DNA of 9,565 bases from Candidatus Falkowiibacteriota bacterium (lineage in GTDB: Bacteria; Patescibacteriota; Patescibacteriia; CAIXNZ01; JADLGS01): NCBI GenBank assembly GCA_020849205.1, contig JADLGS010000039.1, forward strand, positions 1 to 9,565, in the 5' to 3' direction. The notes below the pieces were generated by a model. That model did not search any database and was not told the origin of the DNA. It saw only the letters and a program-made list of their open reading frames with translations. The position numbers and the translations under genes are program-made. Every line of letters begins with the position of its first letter. Within the stretch, counting starts at the first letter, position 1. This document shows positions 1 through 6,188 of the stretch, piece by piece.

Positions 1-957
1 TTCAAAGAATGATTCATCACGAGGCATAAGCAAGTAGGCGCCATTCACAAGTGTTGAATAGAGTAATCCATTTTCTTCGTTATCAAGGACTACATTCGCA
101 ATGTTTTCGTTGTTGATAGATTTTGCCATCTTCGCAAAACGCATCATCTCCCATGCTTCCATGTTGGTAGTGACGTGTTGTTGATACGTTTCATATAAGT
201 CGCTAATTTTTTTGATTGAGAAGAAGGTAGAAGCCGACAACACCTCATCTTTAATTGCTTTGATAACTTTTTGTTGACGCTGTGATCGAGCAAAGTCAGA
301 TGCCTCACCGTTACTTCCGTGACGTGAGCGCGCGTAGTTGAGTGCGGTTGCTCCATCCATCTCGTTCCATCCTTGTTGAAATGAAATAGTTTGGTATCCA
401 AACGAATCATCGGGGAATTGAGAGTCGGTGAAAGCTTTTTCAACATATACATCGATGCCTCCTAAGTCATTGATAACTTTTTCAAAACCAGCAAAGTCGA
501 TGCGTACATAATAATGAATCGGTTGGTTTAAGAGATGCGAAATATATTCGCTTGTGTATTCAGCGCCGTATCGTTCTTCTTGAAGTTCACCGTAATGATT
601 AACAGAATTAATTCTACGCCATCCATGTCCGGGAATTGAAACTGAAAGATCGCGTGGAATAGAAAGCAGAGATACTTTGTTGGTTGATGGTTGGATACTA
701 GCAAAGATGATAGTGTCGGTGAGAAATGGTCCTGAGTGACCAAGTCCTCCCATTCCTGTTAACAAAATATTGATGCGGTCATCTTCTTCGCCTCGTAACT
801 TCTTGTCGCCAGAGTTGATAATAGAATTGATAAAAGAAAAAGTGCCCCCGTTGTTGCGTGTGTGATCGACGCCGTCGCCAGAAAACAATACTTGAAAAGA
901 AAAAACCGCAAAAAAGATTGCGACAAATACCGTTGGATAAAATAACGCGCGACCCAT
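1..957 (-). CDS. LCP (LytR-CpsA-Psr) family cell-wall ligase, 3' end beyond window
   Basis: The frame stays open from 957 to base 1, giving 319 residues without the C-terminus. One N-terminal membrane helix (about residues 5-25) is followed by an extracytoplasmic LCP domain. Family signatures: RINILLTG (61-68), LTDTI (79-83) with the conserved Asp, SLLSIPRDLSVSIPG (96-110) with the Arg that binds the polyprenyl-pyrophosphate substrate in this family, RINSVNHYG (115-123), then LGGIDVYV, and ALNYARSRHG with a following DFARSQRQQ block. LCP enzymes transfer lipid-linked glycopolymers to peptidoglycan or other surface acceptors. Start: ATG at 957 has a strong Shine-Dalgarno (AAAGGAGG, ending 5 nt before it). 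In-frame ATGs at 1023 and 1003 lack one and would add a hydrophilic cytoplasmic leader of 15-22 residues. The gene diverges from lepB. The family call is firm; the exact acceptor polymer is unknown. Confidence 0.93.
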   Translation of the reverse strand, partial: MGRALFYPTVFVAIFFAVFSFQVLFSGDGVDHTRNNGGTFSFINSIINSGDKKLRGEEDDRINILLTGMGGLGHSGPFLTDTIIFASIQPSTNKVSLLSIPRDLSVSIPGHGWRRINSVNHYGELQEERYGAEYTSEYISHLLNQPIHYYVRIDFAGFEKVINDLGGIDVYVEKAFTDSQFPDDSFGYQTISFQQGWNEMDGATALNYARSRHGSNGEASDFARSQRQQKVIKAIKDEVLSASTFFSIKKISDLYETYQQHVTTNMEAWEMMRFAKMAKSINNENIANVVLDNEENGLLYSTLVNGAYLLMPRDESFFE

Positions 958-1041
958 CACAGCCTCCTTTGAGTCTGCTTTTGGATCAAGAGCGTTTTTC
1001 ATGAGATCAAAATTTTTTTTCATGTGGAGTAATGTAAGGGT

Positions 1042-1070
1042 AGTATATCGTATTTGGAGGCGCTCTACAA
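1042..1070 (-). promoter_or_regulatory. Promoter of the LCP gene
   Basis: Reading the minus strand, TTGTAG (1070-1065) and TATACT (1047-1042) are separated by 17 nt. Transcription should begin near 1035. That would leave a leader of about 78 nt before the Shine-Dalgarno-bearing ATG at 957, or about 12 nt before the alternative ATG at 1023. Confidence 0.6.
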
Positions 1071-1086
1071 CTATTCGCGCGTATGG

Positions 1087-1115
1087 TTGTGGTTATATGA
1101 AAACTATGCTACAAT
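1087..1115 (+). promoter_or_regulatory. Promoter of lepB-hisS
   Basis: TTGTGG (1087-1092), a 17-nt spacer and TACAAT (1110-1115) with an extended -10 TG at 1107-1108. The predicted start near 1122 leaves a leader of about 26 nt before the lepB ATG, with no recognisable Shine-Dalgarno. It is back-to-back with the LCP promoter, the two -35 boxes being about 16 nt apart, so one regulator could act on both. Confidence 0.65.
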
Positions 1116-1147
1116 AACCCTATTCAAATTCAAAATTTACCTAATAT

Positions 1148-1774
1148 ATGGGATTTTTTAAAAAAGACCCGACCCCGCTTGAACCTTCTTGGGATACTAC
1201 TTCAAAATACGATAATTTTTGGAAAACAACAGGAGAGTTTTTACTTGAGATTGTAAAGGTAGTGGTCATATCACTTGCCATCATCATTCCGATTCGTTCG
1301 TTTCTCATTCAACCTTTTTATGTAAAAGGAGCTTCGATGGAGCCAACGTTTGAAGATCATCAGTATTTAATTATCAACGAGATCTCGTATCGGTTCAACG
1401 AGCCTGCGCGCGGTGATGTAATCGTATTTCGATATCCCAAAGATCCAAAGCAATACTTTATTAAACGCATTGTTGGCTTGCCGGGAGAGCGTGTAGTAGT
1501 AAGAGATGGAAAAGTTAAAATTTTTAACGAAGATTTTAAAAACGGAGTGGAGATTAATGAGAGTATGTATCTTGATACGACGGTTACGATGGGAACAAAA
1601 GATATGACGCTTGGAGAAGATGAGTACTTTGTTCTAGGCGACAATCGAGACGCATCGCTTGATTCAAGAAGTTTTGGCGTGTTGCCAAAGAGACTCATTG
1701 TCGGAAAAGTGTGGATTCGAGGATTTCCTTTCTCAACATTTAAAATTTTTACAACTCCACAATATCAGTTGTAA
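1148..1774 (+). CDS. lepB: Signal peptidase I
   Basis: This 208-residue membrane serine protease (family S26) cleaves signal peptides from exported proteins at the outer face of the membrane. A hydrophilic N-terminus precedes one helix at about residues 33-53. All family boxes are visible: GASMEPTF (61-68) with nucleophile Ser63, RGDVIVFRYP (88-97), KRIVGLPGE (106-114) with general base Lys106, and GDNRDASLDSRSFG (164-177). Both catalytic residues are present and the length is normal for a one-helix Gram-positive-type enzyme. ATG 1148 is the natural start because it keeps the full anchor, but no Shine-Dalgarno precedes it. hisS follows after 17 nt, suggesting cotranscription. Likely clients in this window include the SIMPL protein if its helix is cleaved; the lipoprotein would need a different peptidase (Lsp). 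Confidence 0.96.
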   Translation: MGFFKKDPTPLEPSWDTTSKYDNFWKTTGEFLLEIVKVVVISLAIIIPIRSFLIQPFYVKGASMEPTFEDHQYLIINEISYRFNEPARGDVIVFRYPKDPKQYFIKRIVGLPGERVVVRDGKVKIFNEDFKNGVEINESMYLDTTVTMGTKDMTLGEDEYFVLGDNRDASLDSRSFGVLPKRLIVGKVWIRGFPFSTFKIFTTPQYQL

Positions 1775-1780
1775 TATACT
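1775..1780 (+). promoter_or_regulatory. Possible internal -10 box for hisS
   Basis: TATACT directly follows the lepB stop codon and lies 11 nt before the hisS ATG. The same hexamer stands close to other starts in this window. If used, the transcript would begin near 1787 with a leader of about 5 nt. No convincing -35 or extended TG is present, so hisS may depend only on the lepB promoter. Confidence 0.3.
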
Positions 1781-1791
1781 AAACGAATTGT

Positions 1792-3177
1792 ATGACAGCA
1801 AAAAAGAAACCGGCGCCAAAAAAGGTTGCCAAAAAAGAAGAGGCTGGGGTCGTGGATATCAAAATTCCACGCTCAAACAAAACTCCGCAGACAGTGCGTG
1901 GGTTTCGAGATATTTTGCCAGTAGATCAGGTGTACTGGGATTATATTAGAAAAGTAGCGCCAGAAATCGCAAACGCTTACAGTTACGACTATATTGATTT
2001 GCCAATTCTTGAAGAGGCATCGCTTTTTGTTCGCTCGGTTGGAGAAGAAACTGAGGTAGTAAACAAAGAAATGTTTGTGTTTATGGATAAGGGCGGTGAC
2101 GTAGTCTCGCTTCGTCCTGAGGCAACAGCATCAATTGCTCGCGCTTACATTAACCACGGAATGTTAAACCTTCCTCAACCCGTAAAGTTGTGGTACATGG
2201 GTCCTATGTTTAGATATGAACGCCCGCAATCAGGACGCTACCGTCAATTCTATCAGTTTGGTTGTGAAGTGCTTGGTGAAAAATCGCCAGTGCTTGATGC
2301 GCAATTAATGATTATGGCTTATTCGTTTTGTAAGGACTTGGGCATTGATGTTGTGTTGCAAGTGAATTCACTTGGCACGCCAGCTGATCGTAAAGAGTAT
2401 GTCAAAAAATTAACATCATACCTCAAGAGTCAGATGAAGTATCTTGATGAGCAAGCGCAAGAAACTTTTGCCAGAAATCCTTTGCGCCTTTTGGATTCAA
2501 AGGATGAAAAAGTACAAGCCGTTTTGGAAGATGCTCCTCAAATCCTTGATCATTTGTCTGATGAGTCTCGCAAACACCTTATGTCAGTACTTGAATATCT
2601 TGATGAACTTTCAATTCCATATGAATTAAATTCAAAGTTGGTTCGTGGTCTTGATTACTACACGCAAACGGTGTTTGAAATCTGGGGCGCGAATGATGAT
2701 CGTAAAGGGCAGTTAGCACTTGGTGGAGGAGGACGGTATGACAACCTCATCAAAGAGTTGGGTGGTCGTGAAACACCAGCCGCAGGATTTGCGCTCGGTC
2801 TTGAACGTATCGTTTTGAAGCTCAAAGAAAAAGAACAACCATTACCGCCTTTGTTTAAACCACAAGTGCTTGTTGCGCAACTTGGCGACGCTCCTCGTAG
2901 AAAAGCGATGGCGTTGTTTGAAGAACTACGAAAAGAAGGAATTAATGTAATCGAGGCATTTTCAAAATCAAATCTCAAGCAACAACTAGACATCGCGAAT
3001 AAGCGAGGCGTGCGCTACACATTAATTTTGGGAGCCGCGGAGCTTCATGATGGTGTTGTGCTTGCGCGTGACATGGAAGGTGGAATGCAAGAAACGATTC
3101 CATTTAAAAAAGTTGCAAAAGAAATCAAAAAACGTTTTACAGAAGAGTATCTCTTGGCTCATCCTAAAAAGAAATAA
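1792..3177 (+). CDS. hisS: Histidine--tRNA ligase
   Basis: A 461-residue class II aminoacyl-tRNA synthetase that activates histidine with ATP and charges tRNA-His in the cytoplasm. Visible signatures: TVRGFRDILP (34-43), LRPEATA (107-113), motif 2 from GPMFRYERPQSGRYRQF to the Glu of FGCE (137-159), the histidine-binding RGLDYY (285-290), GGGGRYDNL (311-319), and motif 3 GFALGLERI (332-340). Residues from about 357 form the anticodon-binding domain, with the ILGAAEL and ARDMEGG segments. The first 30 or so residues are a Lys/Pro/Ala-rich tail (KKKPAPKKVAKKEE) not present in the usual enzyme of about 420 residues; it could add RNA affinity. Translation probably follows lepB across a 17-nt gap without a Shine-Dalgarno. 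A starvation-sensing T-box leader cannot fit in the gap. A nested hairpin terminator closes the unit. Confidence 0.97.
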   Translation: MTAKKKPAPKKVAKKEEAGVVDIKIPRSNKTPQTVRGFRDILPVDQVYWDYIRKVAPEIANAYSYDYIDLPILEEASLFVRSVGEETEVVNKEMFVFMDKGGDVVSLRPEATASIARAYINHGMLNLPQPVKLWYMGPMFRYERPQSGRYRQFYQFGCEVLGEKSPVLDAQLMIMAYSFCKDLGIDVVLQVNSLGTPADRKEYVKKLTSYLKSQMKYLDEQAQETFARNPLRLLDSKDEKVQAVLEDAPQILDHLSDESRKHLMSVLEYLDELSIPYELNSKLVRGLDYYTQTVFEIWGANDDRKGQLALGGGGRYDNLIKELGGRETPAAGFALGLERIVLKLKEKEQPLPPLFKPQVLVAQLGDAPRRKAMALFEELRKEGINVIEAFSKSNLKQQLDIANKRGVRYTLILGAAELHDGVVLARDMEGGMQETIPFKKVAKEIKKRFTEEYLLAHPKKK

Positions 3178-3201
3178 AAGCACGGACTCAGATTCACGGA
3201 T

Positions 3202-3265
3202 ACACCACGGCAGTCGCCACGAGCATTCTCAAATGCCGTGGTAAACGACTGCCGTGGTGTTTTTG
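3202..3265 (+). terminator. Nested-hairpin terminator after hisS
   Basis: The outer arms ACACCACGGCAGTCG (3202-3216) and CGACTGCCGTGGTGT (3246-3260) pair perfectly over 15 bp and run into a T-rich tail. Between them is a second hairpin: CCACG-A-GCATT (3217-3227) pairs with AATGC-CGTGG (3232-3241), leaving one bulged A and loop CTCA. TGCCGTGGT occurs twice (3234-3242 and 3250-3258), and ACCACGGCA (3204-3212) could pair with either copy. Confidence 0.8.
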
Positions 3266-3288
3266 TTTATTTGCTAAGTTGCTATTTT

Positions 3289-3318
3289 TTGATTTACACG
3301 ATACAGTAAAAGTATATT
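3289..3318 (+). promoter_or_regulatory. Promoter of the lipoprotein gene
   Basis: TTGATT (3289-3294) and TATATT (3313-3318) are 18 nt apart. The predicted start near 3325 puts the Shine-Dalgarno AAGGAGG (3328-3334) almost at the 5' end of the message. Confidence 0.5.
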
Positions 3319-3338
3319 GTTCGTACCAAGGAGGAGTT

Positions 3339-4187
3339 ATGAAATATGTGATTCATTGTATACTCGTATTAACTTCAATTTCCGCATGCGGCATCATCGA
3401 AGAACGCGCACAAGAGGGTGGAGAGGAAGGCGCCACCAAGGCGGTAAAGCGTGAGCTTAACAAAGCTGAGGATGAATTTACTGACACTATTTCTGAAACC
3501 GTTACGCAAGGATTAGAAGATGCCAAAGCATCGATTGACGCGACGGCAGAAGAGATTTCAGATCAAATTGAAGAATTAGCCGCAACTCAAACAAGCATTG
3601 CGGGGAGCACTGAAGAACAAATTGATGCTATTAGTTCGGCTATCGCAATTATTGAAGGGATTCTCAATTCAATGAGCTCATTGTTTCAAAACATGAATAC
3701 ACTGATTAATTTTAAGTCGGATAAAATTTTTTTGTACGACAGAAATGGGAAAGCGTGGTTTGAAATTCTGACATTTGCGCCGGGATATCCCGTAGTAGTA
3801 AAAGGTCCAAACAAGACGATTAATTACTATGACGACATTGGCGCGCCGTATGGAAAATTTGATGTGCCCGTAGAGCATCAGATTCCAGTTTATCCAAAAT
3901 TTATTCCTCAGGTTTTTTACGAGGCGCAGAATTGCAATGGCGCAGGATTTGTCACACAGCCAACACAAGGGTATTTTTTTCCAACGCCTGACGGTGTAAT
4001 CACGGACAATACTGCTAGTGAATTATTAGATGACATTTTTACCTATGGGTCATACAAATGGCTCAATAAACAAAGTGGAGAATGGGAGTGTGTTAATGAA
4101 GTTCGTGTTCATGCGCAATACAAAATTCACCTTGATAAGAAGGTAAGCGGGACCGTCATTTTTGAAGGACCAGTATTTGTAGAATAG
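3339..4187 (+). CDS. Predicted lipoprotein with helical stalk, function unknown
   Basis: 282 residues. The start ATG 3339 is fixed by AAGGAGG 4 nt upstream and by the signal peptide it creates; the reading frame also opens at TTG 3279 but without support. Residues 1-16 are a type II signal peptide ending in the lipobox ISAC, so Cys17 should be lipidated and anchor the protein outside the membrane. Residues 18 to about 115 are acidic, Ala/Glu/Ser-rich and predicted helical or coiled-coil (EEGATKAVKRELNKAEDEF, then repeated Ile/Ala heptad-like spacing). From about residue 120 the composition changes to a Tyr/Pro/Gly/Val-rich beta-type region with two cysteines (Cys199, Cys251) that could form a disulfide. 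This looks like a surface stalk plus globular tip; adhesion or structural use is a guess. It is a single-gene unit between two terminators. Confidence 0.85.
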   Translation: MKYVIHCILVLTSISACGIIEERAQEGGEEGATKAVKRELNKAEDEFTDTISETVTQGLEDAKASIDATAEEISDQIEELAATQTSIAGSTEEQIDAISSAIAIIEGILNSMSSLFQNMNTLINFKSDKIFLYDRNGKAWFEILTFAPGYPVVVKGPNKTINYYDDIGAPYGKFDVPVEHQIPVYPKFIPQVFYEAQNCNGAGFVTQPTQGYFFPTPDGVITDNTASELLDDIFTYGSYKWLNKQSGEWECVNEVRVHAQYKIHLDKKVSGTVIFEGPVFVE

Positions 4188-4190
4188 AAA

Positions 4191-4221
4191 AACCCCCTGC
4201 AGTGCAGGGGGTTCTTTTTTT
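4191..4221 (+). terminator. Bidirectional terminator between lipoprotein and small membrane gene
   Basis: AACCCCCTG (4191-4199) pairs with CAGGGGGTT (4205-4213) around loop CAGTG. A T-run follows on the plus strand (4215-4221), and on the minus strand the A-run at 4188-4192 supplies the U tract. It therefore serves both convergent genes. Confidence 0.88.
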
Positions 4222-4234
4222 AGTGTGTATACGA

Positions 4235-4546
4235 TCAACGACGGATAAGTTTACTCGCCGCAATTTGAATTTGAGGCGCGATATCGACGCCGTGTTTGTT
4301 GTAATAACTTTCATACAACGCAATGAGACGAAGTTTTGACTTATGGTATTCCTGAGCAAGAAAAAAAGCTTGCGCGGTTACCAGTGAAATATGACTAGTT
4401 ATAATTGCAATAAGGGCGATTTCTCGCGGTGTGTTTCCTGTGCCAACTATGAGGGACATGACGGTGATAAACAAGTAAAACCACTTACGAACATGAGCGT
4501 AACGCTCTTCACGCATATGATGATACTTTTCGATTTCTTTGGACAT
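4235..4546 (-). CDS. Small two-helix membrane protein, function unknown
   Basis: 103 residues with no recognised family. A charged N-terminus (MSKEIEKYHHMREERYAHVRK) is followed by two hydrophobic segments at about 22-37 and 42-64, joined by a short turn containing GNTPRE, and then a basic, amphipathic C-terminal tail of about 38 residues ending KLIRR. Both ends should lie on the same side, probably the cytoplasm by the positive-inside rule. The start is supported by GGAGGT ending 6 nt before ATG 4546. It is convergent with the lipoprotein gene and divergent from the DM13 gene. The coding call rests on the Shine-Dalgarno, the promoter, the coherent membrane pattern and the well-placed terminator. 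A holin-like or membrane scaffold role is possible but nothing shows it. Confidence 0.75.
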   Translation of the reverse strand: MSKEIEKYHHMREERYAHVRKWFYLFITVMSLIVGTGNTPREIALIAIITSHISLVTAQAFFLAQEYHKSKLRLIALYESYYNKHGVDIAPQIQIAASKLIRR

Positions 4547-4589
4547 ATCCTACCTCCGCTTATGGGAAAATGTTCAAGATGATTTTTGT

Positions 4590-4618
4590 AGATTATGATA
4601 TACTTTTAGTAATGTCAA
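4590..4618 (-). promoter_or_regulatory. Promoter of the small membrane gene
   Basis: On the minus strand there is a perfect TTGACA (4618-4613). The -10 is either CATAAT (4597-4592, 15-nt spacer) or TAATCT (4595-4590, 17-nt spacer). The -10 region overlaps the plus-strand extended -10 of the DM13 gene at 4596-4604, so the two polymerases should exclude each other. Confidence 0.5.
4596..4604 (+). promoter_or_regulatory. Extended -10 promoter of the DM13 gene
   Basis: TGaTATACT, with no convincing -35 at normal distance. Transcription should begin near 4611, about 26 nt before the DM13 ATG. Confidence 0.6.
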
Positions 4619-4635
4619 GGGTTTATAAAATATAG
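4612..4635 (+). other. Seven-codon mini-ORF at the 5' end of the DM13 message
   Basis: ATG at 4612 coincides with the predicted transcript start and encodes MSRVYKI, stopping with TAG at 4633-4635, one base before the DM13 ATG. No Shine-Dalgarno precedes the DM13 gene with good spacing, so leaderless initiation here followed by re-initiation is conceivable. At this length it may equally be chance. Confidence 0.25.
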
Positions 4636-4636
4636 T

Positions 4637-5194
4637 ATGAAATACAAGATACAAATAATAATAGGATTAATTGTTTTGTGTGTTTTTGGTGCTTTATATG
4701 TTGCAAAGCAGTTGAGTAATCACGCACAGGCGCCAGTAGTTGCACAAGACCTGAAAGAAGCTATGTTGTTTGAAGTTGCAGAGAATAAAGTAACTGAAAT
4801 TGAAGCTCTAGTATTTGATACCCCTGTAGCATTCGATAATTCAAATGAGTTGGTCGTAGGTAATGATGCAGAGTTTCGTGTTAGTGGTTTTGAAAAGGTA
4901 GACCTGATACATAAAGGTAGTGGAGATGTAGTGATTAGCAAAACAAAGCAAGGCGCGTTAATGACGTTTAAAAATTTTGCAGTTACCCCAGGACCTGATT
5001 TGTTTGTATATCTTTCAAAAGAAAGGCCACAAGAGCAAGGCGATGATCTTGGCGAATTTGTGAATTTAGGACCTTTGCAATCAAATAAAGGTGATCAGAG
5101 TTACGCGTTACCTCAAAATTATGAAGAATATGGTAGTGTAGTAATTTGGTGCCGTGCATTTGGAGTACTTTTTTCATATGCGCCGCTACGTTAG
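4637..5194 (+). CDS. Membrane-anchored DM13 domain protein
   Basis: 185 residues. Residues 5-23 form an N-terminal membrane anchor, followed by a linker to about residue 70 and a DM13 domain to the C-terminus. Family marks are GSGDVVI, the FAVTPGPDLFVYLS core (GPDL at 119-122), LGPLQSNKGDQSYALP, YGSVVIWCRAFGVLFSYAPL (166-184), and the conserved Trp171-Cys172 pair. DM13 domains are proposed, from comparative studies and the animal Skeletor protein, to act in extracellular redox or electron transfer through that cysteine; this is not shown experimentally for bacterial members. The domain should face outward. No Shine-Dalgarno of normal spacing is present. The gene is followed by the SIMPL gene after 80 nt without an obvious terminator, so read-through is possible. 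Confidence 0.9.
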   Translation: MKYKIQIIIGLIVLCVFGALYVAKQLSNHAQAPVVAQDLKEAMLFEVAENKVTEIEALVFDTPVAFDNSNELVVGNDAEFRVSGFEKVDLIHKGSGDVVISKTKQGALMTFKNFAVTPGPDLFVYLSKERPQEQGDDLGEFVNLGPLQSNKGDQSYALPQNYEEYGSVVIWCRAFGVLFSYAPLR

Positions 5195-5207
5195 TGTTAC
5201 TTTTGTG

Positions 5208-5216
5208 TGATATACT
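5208..5216 (+). promoter_or_regulatory. Extended -10 promoter of the SIMPL gene
   Basis: TGaTATACT, identical to the box before the DM13 gene, again without a clear -35. The predicted start near 5223 gives a very AT-rich leader of about 52 nt before ATG 5275. Confidence 0.55.
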
Positions 5217-5228
5217 GCGTACTATATA

Positions 5229-5268
5229 ATGAATACAACTATTAACTAATAACTTACAACTAATAACT
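5229..5268 (+). repeat. AT-rich leader with direct repeat and six-codon ORF
   Basis: AACTAATAACT occurs at 5244-5254 and 5258-5268 (14-nt period). A short ORF, ATG 5229 to TAA 5247-5249 (MNTTIN), begins about 6 nt after the predicted transcript start. The leader holds no Shine-Dalgarno for the downstream gene; the unstructured repeat may simply keep the start codon accessible. Confidence 0.4.
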
Positions 5269-5274
5269 AATATT

Positions 5275-6051
5275 ATGAATCAAACAATGCAAAAGATTCT
5301 TGGATCGATTGGGATTATTTTGGGAGTCGCTTTGACCGTCGCCGCGTGTGTGTGGGCGTGGTCACTTATTACTAATGTGTCGCGCCAATATCCACCTCGC
5401 ACAGCTTCGTTTACGGGAAAGGCTATTGTTACCGTAGCTCCTGATTATGCAGAGGTTTCGGCATCAGTGGTGACTCAAAACACGAGCGCGCAAAAAGCTC
5501 AAGAAGAAAATGACACTAAGGTAAAAGATTTATCTACGTATATTAAGGCAAACGGCGTTGCTGATGGTGATATTCAAACGACTGGATACAATTTGTATCC
5601 TCAATATGATTACGATTATTGCCGTCGTGATAATGCCTCATTTAGTGGCTACTGTCCTCCAAAAATCACAGGATATGAGATGAATCAAACACTTACGTTT
5701 AAAGTTCGCGACCTTGCTTCAATTGGAAAAATTTTGGGAGCAGTTACTGAAAGAGGTGCAAATTCAATTTATGGTGTAACGTTTAAAGTTACTGATCCTG
5801 ATAAGGTGCGACAGCGCGCTATTGCAGAGGCTACTCAAAATGCAAAAGCAAAAGCAAAACTCTATGAAGACGCGACAGGACTTCGTCTTGGAAAAGTGAT
5901 TTCAGTTTCTGAGAGTGGCGGAGAGTACTATCCTATGTATGCAGATGGTAAGGGTGGTATGGGTGGTGGAATGATGACAAATTCTGCTCCAATTGAGTCT
6001 GGATCGCAAGATATTACACTCGAAGTGTTTATCACTTACGAGTTAAAATAA
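5275..6051 (+). CDS. SIMPL (DUF541) domain protein, membrane-anchored or secreted
   Basis: 258 residues. Residues 8-33 are a hydrophobic N-terminal segment, either an uncleaved anchor or a signal peptide. The rest is a SIMPL domain: ASFTGKAIVTVAPDYAEVSASV (44-65) starts the alternating beta pattern, followed by the QKAQEENDTKVKDL helix, the DIQTTGYNLYPQYDY segment, GYEMNQTLTFKVRDL, and RQRAIAEATQNAKAKAKLYEDATGLRLGKVISVSE, the usual helix-turn near the C-terminus. Cys116 and Cys127 flank an insertion and may pair outside the cell. Residues 225-234 form a Gly/Met-rich loop. SIMPL proteins (for example E. coli YggE, Brucella BP26) are envelope proteins that oligomerise and have been linked to stress tolerance; the biochemical role is unclear. 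The start at 5275 retains the anchor; ATG at codon 5 is an alternative. A terminator follows. Confidence 0.92.
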   Translation: MNQTMQKILGSIGIILGVALTVAACVWAWSLITNVSRQYPPRTASFTGKAIVTVAPDYAEVSASVVTQNTSAQKAQEENDTKVKDLSTYIKANGVADGDIQTTGYNLYPQYDYDYCRRDNASFSGYCPPKITGYEMNQTLTFKVRDLASIGKILGAVTERGANSIYGVTFKVTDPDKVRQRAIAEATQNAKAKAKLYEDATGLRLGKVISVSESGGEYYPMYADGKGGMGGGMMTNSAPIESGSQDITLEVFITYELK

Positions 6052-6147
6052 AGAAGTAACAAGAAAAGGAGAAAGCGTAATGCTTGCTCCTTTTTCTGTT
6101 GAATTTAGCCAAAAACTTTCTTCCTTCTTCATTCTTGTTACTTCTTT
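6050..6147. repeat. 16-bp inverted repeat flanking the terminator
   Basis: AAAGAAGTAACAAGAA (6050-6065) is exactly the reverse complement of TTCTTGTTACTTCTTT (6132-6147), with 66 nt between. The first arm overlaps the end of the SIMPL stop codon and the terminator stem. The second lies just upstream of the sigma-factor -10 box, in a pyrimidine-rich stretch. Confidence 0.75.
6064..6096 (+). terminator. Terminator after the SIMPL gene
   Basis: AAAAGGAG (6064-6071) pairs with CTCCTTTT (6087-6094), and AAGC (6073-6076) with GCTT (6082-6085), leaving an A/G mismatch and loop GTAAT. The stem runs into T6091-6095. Confidence 0.75.
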
Positions 6148-6162
6148 TCTTATAAACCGTAG

Positions 6163-6168
6163 TATACT
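6163..6168 (+). promoter_or_regulatory. Probable -10 box of the sigma operon
   Basis: TATACT preceded by TAG instead of TGn, with no good -35 at 16-18 nt (TTGTTA at 6135-6140 is 22 nt away and sits inside the inverted repeat). The predicted start near 6175 leaves a leader of about 14 nt without a Shine-Dalgarno. A weak or alternative-sigma promoter would fit autoregulation, but this is unproven. Confidence 0.4.
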
Positions 6169-6188
6169 AGTGAAAGATATCTTTAACT

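Noticed and set aside
144..743. Minus-strand ORFs at 144-452 and 528-743
   Set aside because: They lie out of frame inside the LCP gene, whose correct frame is open to the window edge and carries all family motifs.
1775..1791. T-box or other riboswitch before hisS
   Set aside because: The 17-nt gap is far too short for such a leader.
1659..1949. Plus-strand ORF bridging lepB and hisS
   Set aside because: It is an out-of-frame shadow of two well-identified genes.
3279..3338. Upstream TTG start for the lipoprotein gene
   Set aside because: It would bury the signal peptide behind 20 extra residues, while ATG 3339 has a strong Shine-Dalgarno.
5229..5268. CRISPR-like or tandem repeat array
   Set aside because: Only two 11-nt copies with a 3-nt gap occur; there are no spacers and no cas genes.
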